Source: Pseudoxanthomonas composti
GTDB taxonomy: Bacteria; Pseudomonadota; Gammaproteobacteria; Xanthomonadales; Xanthomonadaceae
DNA: 64,000 nt
Direction: 5' to 3'
NCBI RefSeq assembly: GCF_004122095.1
Contig: NZ_SAWZ01000006.1
Span: forward strand, 1-64,000
Part shown: positions 45,094 through 53,744 of the stretch, in pieces
How positions within the stretch are numbered: position 1 is the first letter of the stretch
Layout: each line of letters begins with the position of its first letter
Notes under the pieces: generated by a model
Database searches by the model: none
What the model saw: the letters and a program-made list of their open reading frames with translations, nothing else
Told to the model about the DNA's origin: nothing
Made by a program: the position numbers and the translations under genes

Positions 45094-47405
45094 GGCGTGG
45101 CTCCGGCCAGGGACCGCAGGGCGCCGACCGTGGCGCGCCAGGCGCGGTCGATGAGGGTCTCGCGCTGTTCGGGCAGTACCCGCACCTGCTGGATCGCCAT
45201 CAGCCTGGCCAGCTCGTCCAGCACGTATTCGCCGACCTTCTGGCCGCGCTGGTTCACGAACAAGGCGTTGTCGGTGAGCGGGCTGAACCAGGACAGGCGC
45301 TTGCGCTGCGCATCGCCCTGCTGGTTCACCACGAACTCGAACCAGGTGCCGAACGGCGTGGTGCGCAGCTGGCCGTAGCAGGCCTCCTCGGCCTCGCTGC
45401 GCGGCGCCCGCGCGCGCTTGCGCGGGGCAGGGGCGCCGCCGCCGAGCTGGGTGCGCGCCTTCAGGCGGGCGGCCAGCTCGGTGCGGGAGCCGACCTCGTC
45501 CTCGGCGTTGCAGGACAAGCGGCGCGCGATCGCCGCGGCCTCGTCATCGTGGTAGCCCACGCGGGTCAGGGCGTCCTCGATCTGCTGCCCCAGCTCACGG
45601 TCGGGCAGGGCGTCGTGGCGGGCCAGGGTCTGGGCGATGCGGTGGGTCAGGGCGCGCGCGTCCTGCCAGCCCTGCGACTCCTCGCCCTGGCGCAGCAGGG
45701 TCAGGGTCAGCACGTCGGCCCAGGCCTGCTTGAGCAGGGCCTGCACGAACTTCTGCGGCGGTTCGGCCACGAAGGCCTCGGCGATGGTATCGGCGGCCTG
45801 CTGCTTGGCCACCTCCATGCGGTCGCGGCCGCGCGCGGCTTCCACGTGGCGGCGCTCGGCCACCTCGGCGCGACGGGCGGCCAGGCGGAAGTGCTCCTGC
45901 ACCTCCTCGTTAGCCTTGGCGAAGACGGCGTTATCGCCCTGGTACTGGGCCAGCACGGCGGACACGGCCTGCTGCAGCTTCTGCAGCAGCTGCGGGTCCA
46001 CTTCTTCCTCGCCCAGCCAGCGTGCGCCGGACTCGGCGACGGTGTTCAACAGCTCTCGGGCAGGGTGCTGGGAGTGGGTGAAGAACTCGCGGTCCTGCAC
46101 CGCCGCGCGCGCCACCGGCACCTGCAGCTGGGTCAGCAGGTCCACCGCCGGCGCGTCGGTCTTCACCTCGCGCTCGATCTGGTTGTAGAACAGGTCCAGC
46201 AGCTCGAAGGTGTCCGACTCGGCCGGGGCCAGCGCCGCTTCCGGGCCGTGCAGCAGGCGCATCTGCGTCAGCACCGCGTCGCGGATGTCGAGCATGCTGC
46301 GCCTGCGCTGGCCCTGTCGCGGCGCGACAGGCGCGGCCTGCAGATGCGACAGGCTGCCCAGCACGTCCGGCGTGGCCATCGGCACCGGGCGCCGCAGGCC
46401 GGGCGCAGGGGTGTCGGTCGATCCGGCCTGGCCGGGCGCCTGCATGGCCGCCGGCGGTGCGCCACCGATGCGTGCCAGGGTCGGGCCACTGCCTGCGGCC
46501 ACAGCTTGGCGGCGGCCCGACAGCAGCCGCTGCAGCGTCCCGAAGTCGGGCAGGCTGGCAGCGGCCGGAGGCCGAGGTGGCGCGCCTGGCGTGGCCGGTG
46601 GCTGGCCGGGCGCCGGCGGCGCCGGCGCGCGCTTGGCGGAGGCATCCTCCGGCCGTGGGCGCGGGGCTGGGGTGCCGCGCGGCCGCGCATGGGTCGGGTC
46701 GAACACCAGGCCCGGCAACACGCCGTGCTCGGCCAGCCGCGCATTGACGTTGGCCAGCCAGCCCTCGTAGTCGGCCAGCGCCTTCTGGTCGAAGGTGCGG
46801 AACAGGAGCAACTTGGTTTCCAGGTCCACCGGCAGGGAGGTCACCGCCTTGCGCAGGGCCTCGCACAGCGATTGCGGGCCCAGCGGCACTTCTTCCACGT
46901 CCAGCGCGGGCCGCGCGGCCAGCACGCCGAAGCGCTGGCCCAGCGTGAACAGCGCTTCCTGGTTGCGGTACTCGTGGCGGCGCGCGATGTCGCGCAGCAC
47001 CACGTCCTGGTCCATCGCTTCGGTGGCCACCAGGGTCAGCGCATTGAATTCGATCTGCGGCGCGTCGGCCGGCTCATTGCTGCGCTGCCGCGCGCGAATC
47101 CGGGCGATATCGCCTTCCAGTTCTGCCATGAACAGCGGCAGCAGGTCGGCGCGGTGCTGGCGCAGGCCATGCAGGTTGGCCAGGTGGTCGGACTGCACGT
47201 CGTTGTTGCGCGAGCGCTCGGCCAGGCGGAACAGCTGCTGTTCCAGGTCGGTCAGCAGGACGTCCATCCGCTCGGTCAGCGAAATGGTGATCTCCGACAG
47301 CAGCGCATCGAGGATGCGATGGACCCGGGGCGGCAGGGCCGCCGAGGCGAGGGTGTCCTTGGACACAGGCGACACGGGCGTCCTGGCGGTCATCGCTGAG
47401 AACAT
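45090..47405 (-). CDS. DUF1631 family protein
   Basis: 771-residue protein of the DUF1631 family, mainly helical with a Pro/Ala-rich central linker (about 220-320) dividing an N-terminal and a larger C-terminal domain. No catalytic motif recognised. ATG 47405 is used; ATG 47393 is possible. It is directly followed by and coupled to a PilZ gene, suggesting a c-di-GMP-responsive role. Functions proposed for the family are not well supported. Confidence 0.9.
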   Translation of the reverse strand: MFSAMTARTPVSPVSKDTLASAALPPRVHRILDALLSEITISLTERMDVLLTDLEQQLFRLAERSRNNDVQSDHLANLHGLRQHRADLLPLFMAELEGDIARIRARQRSNEPADAPQIEFNALTLVATEAMDQDVVLRDIARRHEYRNQEALFTLGQRFGVLAARPALDVEEVPLGPQSLCEALRKAVTSLPVDLETKLLLFRTFDQKALADYEGWLANVNARLAEHGVLPGLVFDPTHARPRGTPAPRPRPEDASAKRAPAPPAPGQPPATPGAPPRPPAAASLPDFGTLQRLLSGRRQAVAAGSGPTLARIGGAPPAAMQAPGQAGSTDTPAPGLRRPVPMATPDVLGSLSHLQAAPVAPRQGQRRRSMLDIRDAVLTQMRLLHGPEAALAPAESDTFELLDLFYNQIEREVKTDAPAVDLLTQLQVPVARAAVQDREFFTHSQHPARELLNTVAESGARWLGEEEVDPQLLQKLQQAVSAVLAQYQGDNAVFAKANEEVQEHFRLAARRAEVAERRHVEAARGRDRMEVAKQQAADTIAEAFVAEPPQKFVQALLKQAWADVLTLTLLRQGEESQGWQDARALTHRIAQTLARHDALPDRELGQQIEDALTRVGYHDDEAAAIARRLSCNAEDEVGSRTELAARLKARTQLGGGAPAPRKRARAPRSEAEEACYGQLRTTPFGTWFEFVVNQQGDAQRKRLSWFSPLTDNALFVNQRGQKVGEYVLDELARLMAIQQVRVLPEQRETLIDRAWRATVGALRSLAGATP

Positions 47406-47480
47406 CTGGTTGTTTTCTCCGAAGCGCCTTGTAGCACGTCCCTCGGAACAAAGGACGAAAACCGCGGCGCGGACCGGCCG

Positions 47481-48734
47481 TCAGCTGCCAAGGAACAACT
47501 CCACCACATCGTTGGTGAAGCGCCGGCCCAGCTCGGTGGGCACGATGCGCCCGTCCTGCTGCTCCAGCCAACCGCGCGCCAAGGCCTGCTGCAGCGCCGG
47601 TGCGATGAATTCGGGCGCAAGGCCGGTGCGGGCGCTGAAATCCCGCAGCGCAAACCCCTCGCGCAGGCGCAGCAGGTTGAGCATGTACTCGAACGGCCTG
47701 CGCTTGGGGGCGATGCGGTCATCGCCGCCGATGGCGGCCGCGGTGCCGGCGGTTTGCAGGTAGGTGACCGGATGCTTGTGCTTCCAGCGGCGCAGGATGG
47801 TCTGTTCGGCGCCCAGGGTGATCTTGCCGTGCGCGCCGGCACCGATGCCCAGGTAGTCGCCGTAGCGCCAGTAGTTGAGGTTGTGCGCGCACTGGCGGTC
47901 CGGGCGCGCGTAGGCGCTGACCTCGTAATGCGCGTAGCCGGCCTGCGCCAGCGCGGCCTGGCAGGCTTCCTGGATGTCCCAGGCGTCGTCCTCTTCGGGA
48001 ATGCCGGCCGGCGGCCGCGCGAAGAACACCGTGTTGGGCTCCAGGGTCAGCTGGTAGTGCGAGACATGGGCCGGATCCAGCGCGAAGGCGCGCTCCAGGT
48101 CGTTCAGCGCCATCTCCAGGTCCTGCCCGGGCAGGGCATACATCAGGTCCAGGTTGATGTTGTCAAAGCCGGCGTCCTGCGCCAGCTTCACCGCGGCCGC
48201 CGCCTGGGCGCTGTCATGGATGCGGCCCAGCCGCTGCAGGCAGCCGTCATCGAAGCTCTGGATGCCGAAGCTGAGCCGGTTCACCCCGGCGCGCAGGTAC
48301 TGGTCGAAGCGCCCGTGCTCGGCCGTGCCCGGGTTGGTCTCCAGGGTGATCTCGCAGCCCGGCGCGAAGCGCAGCCGCGCGCTGGCCGCCTGCAGGAAGC
48401 GCTCGATGGCCTCGGGCGGGAACAGGCTGGGCGTGCCGCCACCGAAGAACACGCTGTGGATGCCACGGCCCCAGACCAGCGGCAGGTCCAGGTCCAGGTC
48501 GCGGATCAGGGCATCGACATAGGCCTCGAAGGGCAGCGCGCCCTTGCCCTGGTGCGAGTTGAAATCGCAGTACGGGCATTTGCGCACGCACCAGGGCAGG
48601 TGCACATACAGCGACAGCGGCGGCGGGATCAGCTGCGGCTGCCCGGCATGCTGCTCCTCCCGCGGCGGCTCGGCCGATGCGGGAAGCCCCGCGCCGGGGC
48701 CGTCAGTGCTGGAAGAGGGAGCCATGGAAGACAT
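47481..48734 (-). CDS. hemW: Radical SAM heme chaperone HemW
   Basis: 417-residue radical SAM protein, the HemW/HemN-like class that transfers heme to respiratory proteins. The iron-sulfur motif CVRKCPYC (Cys49, Cys53, Cys56) is at the start of the domain, followed by GGGTPS and the HemN C-terminal domain. The first 39 residues are Pro/Ser-rich and longer than in E. coli HemW (378), with no internal Met between them and the LYVHLPWC motif, so the start is uncertain. Adjacent to rdgB, the conserved arrangement. Confidence 0.94.
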   Translation of the reverse strand: MSSMAPSSSTDGPGAGLPASAEPPREEQHAGQPQLIPPPLSLYVHLPWCVRKCPYCDFNSHQGKGALPFEAYVDALIRDLDLDLPLVWGRGIHSVFFGGGTPSLFPPEAIERFLQAASARLRFAPGCEITLETNPGTAEHGRFDQYLRAGVNRLSFGIQSFDDGCLQRLGRIHDSAQAAAAVKLAQDAGFDNINLDLMYALPGQDLEMALNDLERAFALDPAHVSHYQLTLEPNTVFFARPPAGIPEEDDAWDIQEACQAALAQAGYAHYEVSAYARPDRQCAHNLNYWRYGDYLGIGAGAHGKITLGAEQTILRRWKHKHPVTYLQTAGTAAAIGGDDRIAPKRRPFEYMLNLLRLREGFALRDFSARTGLAPEFIAPALQQALARGWLEQQDGRIVPTELGRRFTNDVVELFLGS

Positions 48735-48760
48735 CGGGGTCAAAGCGCGATGCGCTTGGC

Positions 48761-49375
48761 TCACGGCCTGCCGGCCAAAGCGGCCAGGCGCGCCTGCAGG
48801 GTCGCCAGCGCCTGGCCGCGGTGGCTGATGCGGTTCTTCAGCGCGGCCGGCAGCTCGGCGGCGGACTGGCCGCGCGCCAGGTCCAGGAACACCGGGTCGT
48901 AGCCGAACCCGCCCTGGCCCTGGCGTGCGTGCAGGATGCGGCCTTCCCACACGCCCTCGGCGATCAGCGGCTGCGGATCGTTGGCGTGGCGCAGCAGCAC
49001 CAGCACGCAGTAGAAGCGCGCGCTGCGCTGCGCGTCCGGCACATCGCGCAAGGCCTCCAGCAGCTTGTCGATGTTGGCCTGCGCATCGCCATGCGTGCCG
49101 GCATAGCGCGCCGAGTACAGGCCGGGGGCGCCATCGAGCGCATCCACGCAAATGCCCGAATCGTCGGCCAGCGCCGGCAGGCCAGTCGCCGCGGCGGCAT
49201 GGCGCGCCTTGATCAGGGCGTTCTCCACGAAGGTCAGCCCGGTTTCCTCGGCATCGATCACGCCCAGCGACCCTTGCGTGACCAGGCCGATGCCGCTGTC
49301 GCCCAGCAGGTCGTTCAGTTCGGACAGCTTGCCGGCGTTGGAGGTGGCCAGTACCCAGCGCTTGCCGATGCTCAT
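48761..49375 (-). CDS. rdgB: XTP/dITP diphosphatase
   Basis: 204-residue Ham1/RdgB family pyrophosphatase that removes dITP, XTP and related non-canonical nucleotides. [11 protein letters not shown] is the NTP-binding loop, and [12 protein letters not shown] and GGFGYDPVF complete the fold. ATG 49375 overlaps the VOC gene stop by four bases; the in-frame upstream ATG 49399 is less likely. hemW follows after 26 bases. Confidence 0.95.
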   Translation of the reverse strand: MSIGKRWVLATSNAGKLSELNDLLGDSGIGLVTQGSLGVIDAEETGLTFVENALIKARHAAAATGLPALADDSGICVDALDGAPGLYSARYAGTHGDAQANIDKLLEALRDVPDAQRSARFYCVLVLLRHANDPQPLIAEGVWEGRILHARQGQGGFGYDPVFLDLARGQSAAELPAALKNRISHRGQALATLQARLAALAGRP

Positions 49376-49767
49376 GCCGCCGGCTCCAGCAGGTCCCACA
49401 GGTTGCCGTAGCGGTCGGCGAACACGACGACCTTGCCGTAGGGCTCGCTGCGCGGGGCTTCCTGGAAGCGCACGCCGCGCGCGCCCATCGCCGCGTGGTC
49501 GCGCGCCAGGTCGTCGGTGTACAGGAAGAAGCCGACCCGGCCGCCGGTCTGGTCGCCGATGCGTGCCTGCTGCGCCGCATCGCTGGCGCGGGCCAGCAGC
49601 AAGGCGGTCTGCGCCCCGGCCGAAGGCGCCACCCGCACCCAGCGCTTGTCGGCGCCCAGCGGCGTGTCCTCCAGCAGGGTGAAGCCAAGATCGTCCACAT
49701 AATGGGCGATCGCCGTGTCGTAGTCGTCCACCACCACGGTCACCAGTGCCAGGAAGCGCGTGGCCAT
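49372..49767 (-). CDS. VOC superfamily (glyoxalase/dioxygenase fold) protein
   Basis: 131-residue vicinal oxygen chelate fold protein: two beta-alpha-beta-beta-beta units with a [16 protein letters not shown] start and a C-terminal [14 protein letters not shown]. Metal ligands cannot be assigned with confidence; the substrate is unknown. It lies between rph and rdgB with six bases and a four-base overlap, respectively, so it is likely in the same transcript. Confidence 0.88.
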   Translation of the reverse strand: MATRFLALVTVVVDDYDTAIAHYVDDLGFTLLEDTPLGADKRWVRVAPSAGAQTALLLARASDAAQQARIGDQTGGRVGFFLYTDDLARDHAAMGARGVRFQEAPRSEPYGKVVVFADRYGNLWDLLEPAA

Positions 49768-49773
49768 GTCGGC

Positions 49774-50499
49774 TCAGCCAGCCAGCGCGTCGCGCTGGGC
49801 CTGCACCAGCTGGGCGATGCCGGCCTCGGCCAGCTGCAGCAGGGCATTCATTTCCTCGCGCCGGAACGCATGGCCCTCGGCCGTGCCCTGCACCTCGATG
49901 AAGCCGCCGCCGTCGTTCATCACCACGTTCATGTCAGTGTCGCAGTCGCTGTCCTCGGCATAGTCCAGGTCCAGCACCGGCACGCCCTTGTAGATGCCCA
50001 CCGACACCGCGGCGATCGCGCCGAAGATCGGGTCGCGCTTGATCTCGCGGCGCGCCTTCAGTCCGTTGACCGCATCCACCAGGGCCACGTAGGCGCCGGT
50101 GATGGCCGCGGTGCGGGTGCCGCCGTCGGCCTGCAGCACGTCGCAGTCCAGGGTGATGGTGCGCTCGCCCAGGGCGCCGCGGTCCACGCAGGCGCGCAGG
50201 CTGCGGCCGATCAGGCGCTGGATCTCCAGCGTGCGGCCACCCTGCTTGCCGCGCGAGGCCTCGCGATCGCTGCGGGTATGGGTCGCGCGCGGCAGCATGC
50301 CGTACTCGGCGGTCACCCAGCCCTCGCCCTTGCCGCGCAGGAAGCCCGGCACCTTGTTGTCCACGCTGGCCGTGCACAGCACCCGGGTCTCGCCGAAGCT
50401 GATCAGCACCGAGCCCTCGGCATGGCGGGTGAAACCGCGCTGGATGGAAACGGGGCGGAGCTGGTCGGCGGTGCGACCACTGGGGCGGGCGAAGGTCAT
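49774..50499 (-). CDS. rph: Ribonuclease PH
   Basis: 241-residue phosphorolytic 3'-5' exoribonuclease that trims tRNA 3' ends. The N-terminal [13 protein letters not shown], the central SVDNKVPGF and the phosphate-binding [19 protein letters not shown] stretch are intact. Length equals E. coli RNase PH (238). It is divergent from yicC and heads a minus-strand run down to pepQ. It shows no frameshift, unlike the defective copy known in E. coli K-12. Confidence 0.96.
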   Translation of the reverse strand: MTFARPSGRTADQLRPVSIQRGFTRHAEGSVLISFGETRVLCTASVDNKVPGFLRGKGEGWVTAEYGMLPRATHTRSDREASRGKQGGRTLEIQRLIGRSLRACVDRGALGERTITLDCDVLQADGGTRTAAITGAYVALVDAVNGLKARREIKRDPIFGAIAAVSVGIYKGVPVLDLDYAEDSDCDTDMNVVMNDGGGFIEVQGTAEGHAFRREEMNALLQLAEAGIAQLVQAQRDALAG

Positions 50500-50609
50500 G
50501 CAGGGAGGTCCAGAGCTTGGGATGGGCCGGCGCGGCGGGGCGTGCCCGGGCGGCGAGGCGCGCTAGGGTACCATTCGCGTCCTTTTTCCCGGCCCGCCAC
50601 GGACTTCGC

Positions 50610-51470
50610 ATGATTCGCAGCATGACCGCCTTCGCCACCGCAGAACGCAGTTTCGAGGGGGCCACGCTGGGCGCTGAGCTGCGCGCGGTCAACCATCGCT
50701 TCCTGGAGCTGGGGCTGCGCCTGCCGGAGGAGTTGCGGGCACTGGAACCGGCCCTGCGCGAGCGCGTGGCGGCCCGGGTCTCGCGCGGCAAGCTGGACCT
50801 GGTGCTGCGCCTGCGCGCGGCCGAAGGCGAGGGCGGGCTGCACCTGGACCAGGAGCGCGTGCTGTCCCTGGCGCAGGCCAATGCCTCGCTGGCCGTCAGC
50901 TTCCCCGGCCTGCGCACCAGCCTGACCGAGCTGCTGCAGTTCCCCGGCGTGCTGCGCAACCGCGCGATCGACCCGGCCACCCTGCAGGCCGAGGCCCTGG
51001 AGCTGATGGAAGCGGTGCTGGACGATTTCCTCGCCGCGCGCGAGCGCGAGGGCGAAAAGCTGGCCCAGGCCATCGTCGAGCGCGTGGACGCGGTCGTGGC
51101 CCTGGCGGCGCAGGCGCGCGAGCTGATTCCACAGATCCGCGCCGGCCAGCGGCAGAAGCTGCAGGCGCGCCTGGCCGAGCTGTCCCAGCCGGCCGACCCC
51201 GGCCGCGTGGAGCAGGAACTGGTGCTGTGGCTGCAGAAACTGGACGTGGACGAGGAACTCGACCGCCTGGACAGCCACGTCAAGGAGATCCGCCGCGTGC
51301 TCAGGCAGAAGGACCCGGTCGGACGCCGCCTGGATTTCCTGCTGCAGGAGTTCAACCGCGAAGCCAATACCCTGGGCTCCAAGTCGGTGGACGTGCGCAC
51401 CACCAACATCGCCGTCGAGCTGAAGGTGCTGATCGATCAGATCCGCGAGCAGGTGCAGAACCTGGAGTAG
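50610..51470 (+). CDS. yicC: YicC family endoribonuclease-like protein
   Basis: 286-residue YicC protein with the N-terminal MIRSMTAFA, the central VNHRFLEL and the C-terminal DFLLQEFNREANTLGSKS motifs typical of the family, which has been linked to RNA decay in E. coli. ATG 50610 gives the family length (287). It is divergent from rph across 110 bases. gmk, its usual partner, lies 12 kb further on, beyond the surface-protein block. Confidence 0.95.
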   Translation: MIRSMTAFATAERSFEGATLGAELRAVNHRFLELGLRLPEELRALEPALRERVAARVSRGKLDLVLRLRAAEGEGGLHLDQERVLSLAQANASLAVSFPGLRTSLTELLQFPGVLRNRAIDPATLQAEALELMEAVLDDFLAAREREGEKLAQAIVERVDAVVALAAQARELIPQIRAGQRQKLQARLAELSQPADPGRVEQELVLWLQKLDVDEELDRLDSHVKEIRRVLRQKDPVGRRLDFLLQEFNREANTLGSKSVDVRTTNIAVELKVLIDQIREQVQNLE

Positions 51471-51475
51471 GGTCT

Positions 51476-51499
51476 CATCGGGTGTCATGCCACCCGATG
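51476..51499 (+). terminator. Hairpin after yicC
   Basis: Nine-base perfect stem (51476-51484 with 51491-51499) and six-base loop, six bases after the yicC stop. No T-run follows, so its role as terminator is uncertain. Confidence 0.5.
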
Positions 51500-51569
51500 G
51501 GTCTTCTCAAAGAGGTTGTTCATGGCCAGGCTCAGCAAGGCTGAGCGGAATGGCTGCCGCGCGACCCGC

Positions 51570-53642
51570 TCACTCGTGCGTGGCGGGGTCGGCCAGGAAC
51601 ACCGTGCTCCATAGTTGCGCGGCGTTGGATTCGTCCTCGTGCGCGCCCTGCGCGCCGAACGGTTCGATGCGATAGCGGCCCTGCGCCCAGCGCCAGGACC
51701 AGAGCTCGGAGGTGCGCACCTGGCCGGCGGCCTTGACCAGGCCCAGCAGCCGCGTCTGCGCCTGTTCGAGTTGCGTTCGCACGGGCGCGGGCAGGTCGCC
51801 GCGTGCCAGTTGGCGGCGCAGGCCGGCCAGCATCACCGCCTGCTGCCAGGCCCAGACCACGGTGCCGTGGTAGGCCTGCGGACCGAGGCGGCCCCAGGTG
51901 GCGCGATCGGCGAAGACCGGGTTGGCGACCACCATGCCCACCTCGGTGACCAGCCCGGCGGGGAAGGGTCGCATCACCGCGGCCACCTCGCGTGCCAGCG
52001 TGTCCGGATCCGGGCGGCCGAACAGCAGGTCGAAGCCCGCGTCCGAATGCAGCACCGGCACCGCGCGCCCGCCCGCGTCCAGCGAAAGGGCCGGAAAAGT
52101 CAGCCCATCGCCGGCGAGCGAGTCCAGGGCAGGCGCCACCGGCACGCCGAGCTGTTGCGCATAGTCGCGCAGCGCGGCACCCGCGTTGGCCGAATCCAGG
52201 CGCACTTCGAACAGCGCGCGTGCCTGGCGCTCCCATGCGTCGGCGCGTGCGGCCGCCGCACGCAGGGTCTGGCGCTGCGCATCGCTGGCGACATCGTCCA
52301 GCAGGCCGCTGTCGACGAAGGCGCCGATCGCGCGCAGGGCAGCCGGCATCCAGACCACGTTGACGTCGAAGGGGTAGCGGCCGCGGCCCAGGCCTTCTTC
52401 GCTGTCGCGCCACTGGCCGGTCATGCGCCCGGGCTTGAGCGCCAGCAGGTGGTCGAAGGTCGGCGCCGCGGCGAAGGCCTCGCTGCTGCGCGCGACGTGC
52501 AGCAGGTTGCGCAGCAGCGCCTGGCCGTTGCTGCTGCGCTGCAGGTCGTTGCGGGCGGCCAGGAACGCACGTGCGCGGGCCTGGCCGCGCGTGTCCTCGA
52601 CCAGCCAGGCCGCCATCACCGGCGCCAGCATGTAGTCGCCGTCGATCATGCCGTAGTCGTAGACCGGCGCATCCGAGCGCGCGCCGTCGCTGGCCAGGTG
52701 GCGCAGGATGGCGAACTCGCCGATGTCCTCCTCATGCGCGACTTTGCCCCGCGGCGACAGGCGCGCCAGCACCGCGCCCAGGCCGGCCTCCACCGCCTCG
52801 GGCTGCAGTACCGGCATCAGCAGGCGCGTGGACATCAGGGTGTCGCGGCCGAAGTAGGTATCGAAACGCCATGAGCCGGCGAGGAACTTCTCGCGATAGC
52901 TCAGGAACTGCAGCGCGCTGCGCATGCGTGCATCGGACGCGGCCTTCTCGTTGAGCAGCTGTCCAGCGCTGAGTGGCGTCAACGGTGCCTCGCCGGTCGC
53001 GGCGAGCAGGCGCAGGCGGACGCTGCCGTCAGGGCGCTCGGGCGCCAGCGTGATCGTGCCCGCCTGCGATATGAGGCGGCCCTGGGTAACCTCCAGCGCG
53101 ATGCGATAACCGGGTGCGCCATCGAGCCGGCGCCGCGCCCATCCGATGCGCTGCGCCTCGACCTTCGCCTCGGTCACCACCTGCGCCGGCATGGGCTGGC
53201 CCAGCTGCACATCGCGCAGCACGCGGATGCTGCCCAGCGCCGCCTTGTCCACCGTCAGCGGACCGCCGCGCAGTTCGAGTTCGGCCACGATGCCGTGCAT
53301 CGCCTTGTCGTCGCTCGGTGTCTGCGCCCGCACTGACTTCAGCGTCCACTGCACGGGCGCGGCGGTCTGCGCGAACCACACCGCCACGCCGCTGTTGCCG
53401 GCCGGGAACGCGACCAGCAGGCGCGGCCGCGTGCCGCTGGTGGCCAGCACGTGCGCCGCCACGGGACCGTCCTGGTAGAAGGCGTTGGTGGTGGCGCCTT
53501 CGTCGATACGGAACTGCAGCGCCTGCGCGCCGGCCGTGGCAGGCACGAGCGTGGCCAGCAGCGCGGCGAGGGCGAGGCGGCGCAGGGAGCGGCCGAGCGC
53601 GGCCGGCAGGCGCGCACCGGTCGGGGGTGGGATCTGGTTCAT
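51570..53642 (-). CDS. Secreted six-hairpin glycosidase-like protein
   Basis: 690-residue exported protein: signal peptide (about 1-40), a beta-rich N-terminal domain (about 41-225) and an alpha-toroid region. DTYFGRDT (261-268) and GQWRDSEEGLGRGRYPFDVN (about 416-435) resemble the substrate-site segments of (alpha/alpha)6-barrel glycosidases of the amylo-1,6-glucosidase/GH15/GH63 type. Substrate not inferable. A TonB-dependent receptor gene lies 102 bases upstream on the same strand, fitting a degrade-and-import pair. It would act in the periplasm or outside. Confidence 0.8.
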   Translation of the reverse strand: MNQIPPPTGARLPAALGRSLRRLALAALLATLVPATAGAQALQFRIDEGATTNAFYQDGPVAAHVLATSGTRPRLLVAFPAGNSGVAVWFAQTAAPVQWTLKSVRAQTPSDDKAMHGIVAELELRGGPLTVDKAALGSIRVLRDVQLGQPMPAQVVTEAKVEAQRIGWARRRLDGAPGYRIALEVTQGRLISQAGTITLAPERPDGSVRLRLLAATGEAPLTPLSAGQLLNEKAASDARMRSALQFLSYREKFLAGSWRFDTYFGRDTLMSTRLLMPVLQPEAVEAGLGAVLARLSPRGKVAHEEDIGEFAILRHLASDGARSDAPVYDYGMIDGDYMLAPVMAAWLVEDTRGQARARAFLAARNDLQRSSNGQALLRNLLHVARSSEAFAAAPTFDHLLALKPGRMTGQWRDSEEGLGRGRYPFDVNVVWMPAALRAIGAFVDSGLLDDVASDAQRQTLRAAAARADAWERQARALFEVRLDSANAGAALRDYAQQLGVPVAPALDSLAGDGLTFPALSLDAGGRAVPVLHSDAGFDLLFGRPDPDTLAREVAAVMRPFPAGLVTEVGMVVANPVFADRATWGRLGPQAYHGTVVWAWQQAVMLAGLRRQLARGDLPAPVRTQLEQAQTRLLGLVKAAGQVRTSELWSWRWAQGRYRIEPFGAQGAHEDESNAAQLWSTVFLADPATHE

Positions 53643-53669
53643 CCGATCGTTCCTTGTCCTGGGTCATCA

Positions 53670-53704
53670 ACGACGACGCCCGGGACCTGCCCGGGCGTCG
53701 TCGT
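53670..53704. repeat. Strong hairpin between the receptor and glycosidase genes
   Basis: A 15-bp perfect GC-rich stem (53670-53684 with 53690-53704) around a five-base loop (ACCTG). No T-run follows on either strand, so it may attenuate rather than terminate. It lies between the TonB receptor stop and the glycosidase start. Confidence 0.7.
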
Positions 53705-53744
53705 GCGTGTCGCCTGTCGCGTCATGAGCAGCCGCGCCCGCGAT

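Noticed and set aside
45549-47399. 616-codon open frame on the plus strand opposite DUF1631
   Set aside because: Gln/His/Gly-rich low-complexity shadow frame with no family motif.
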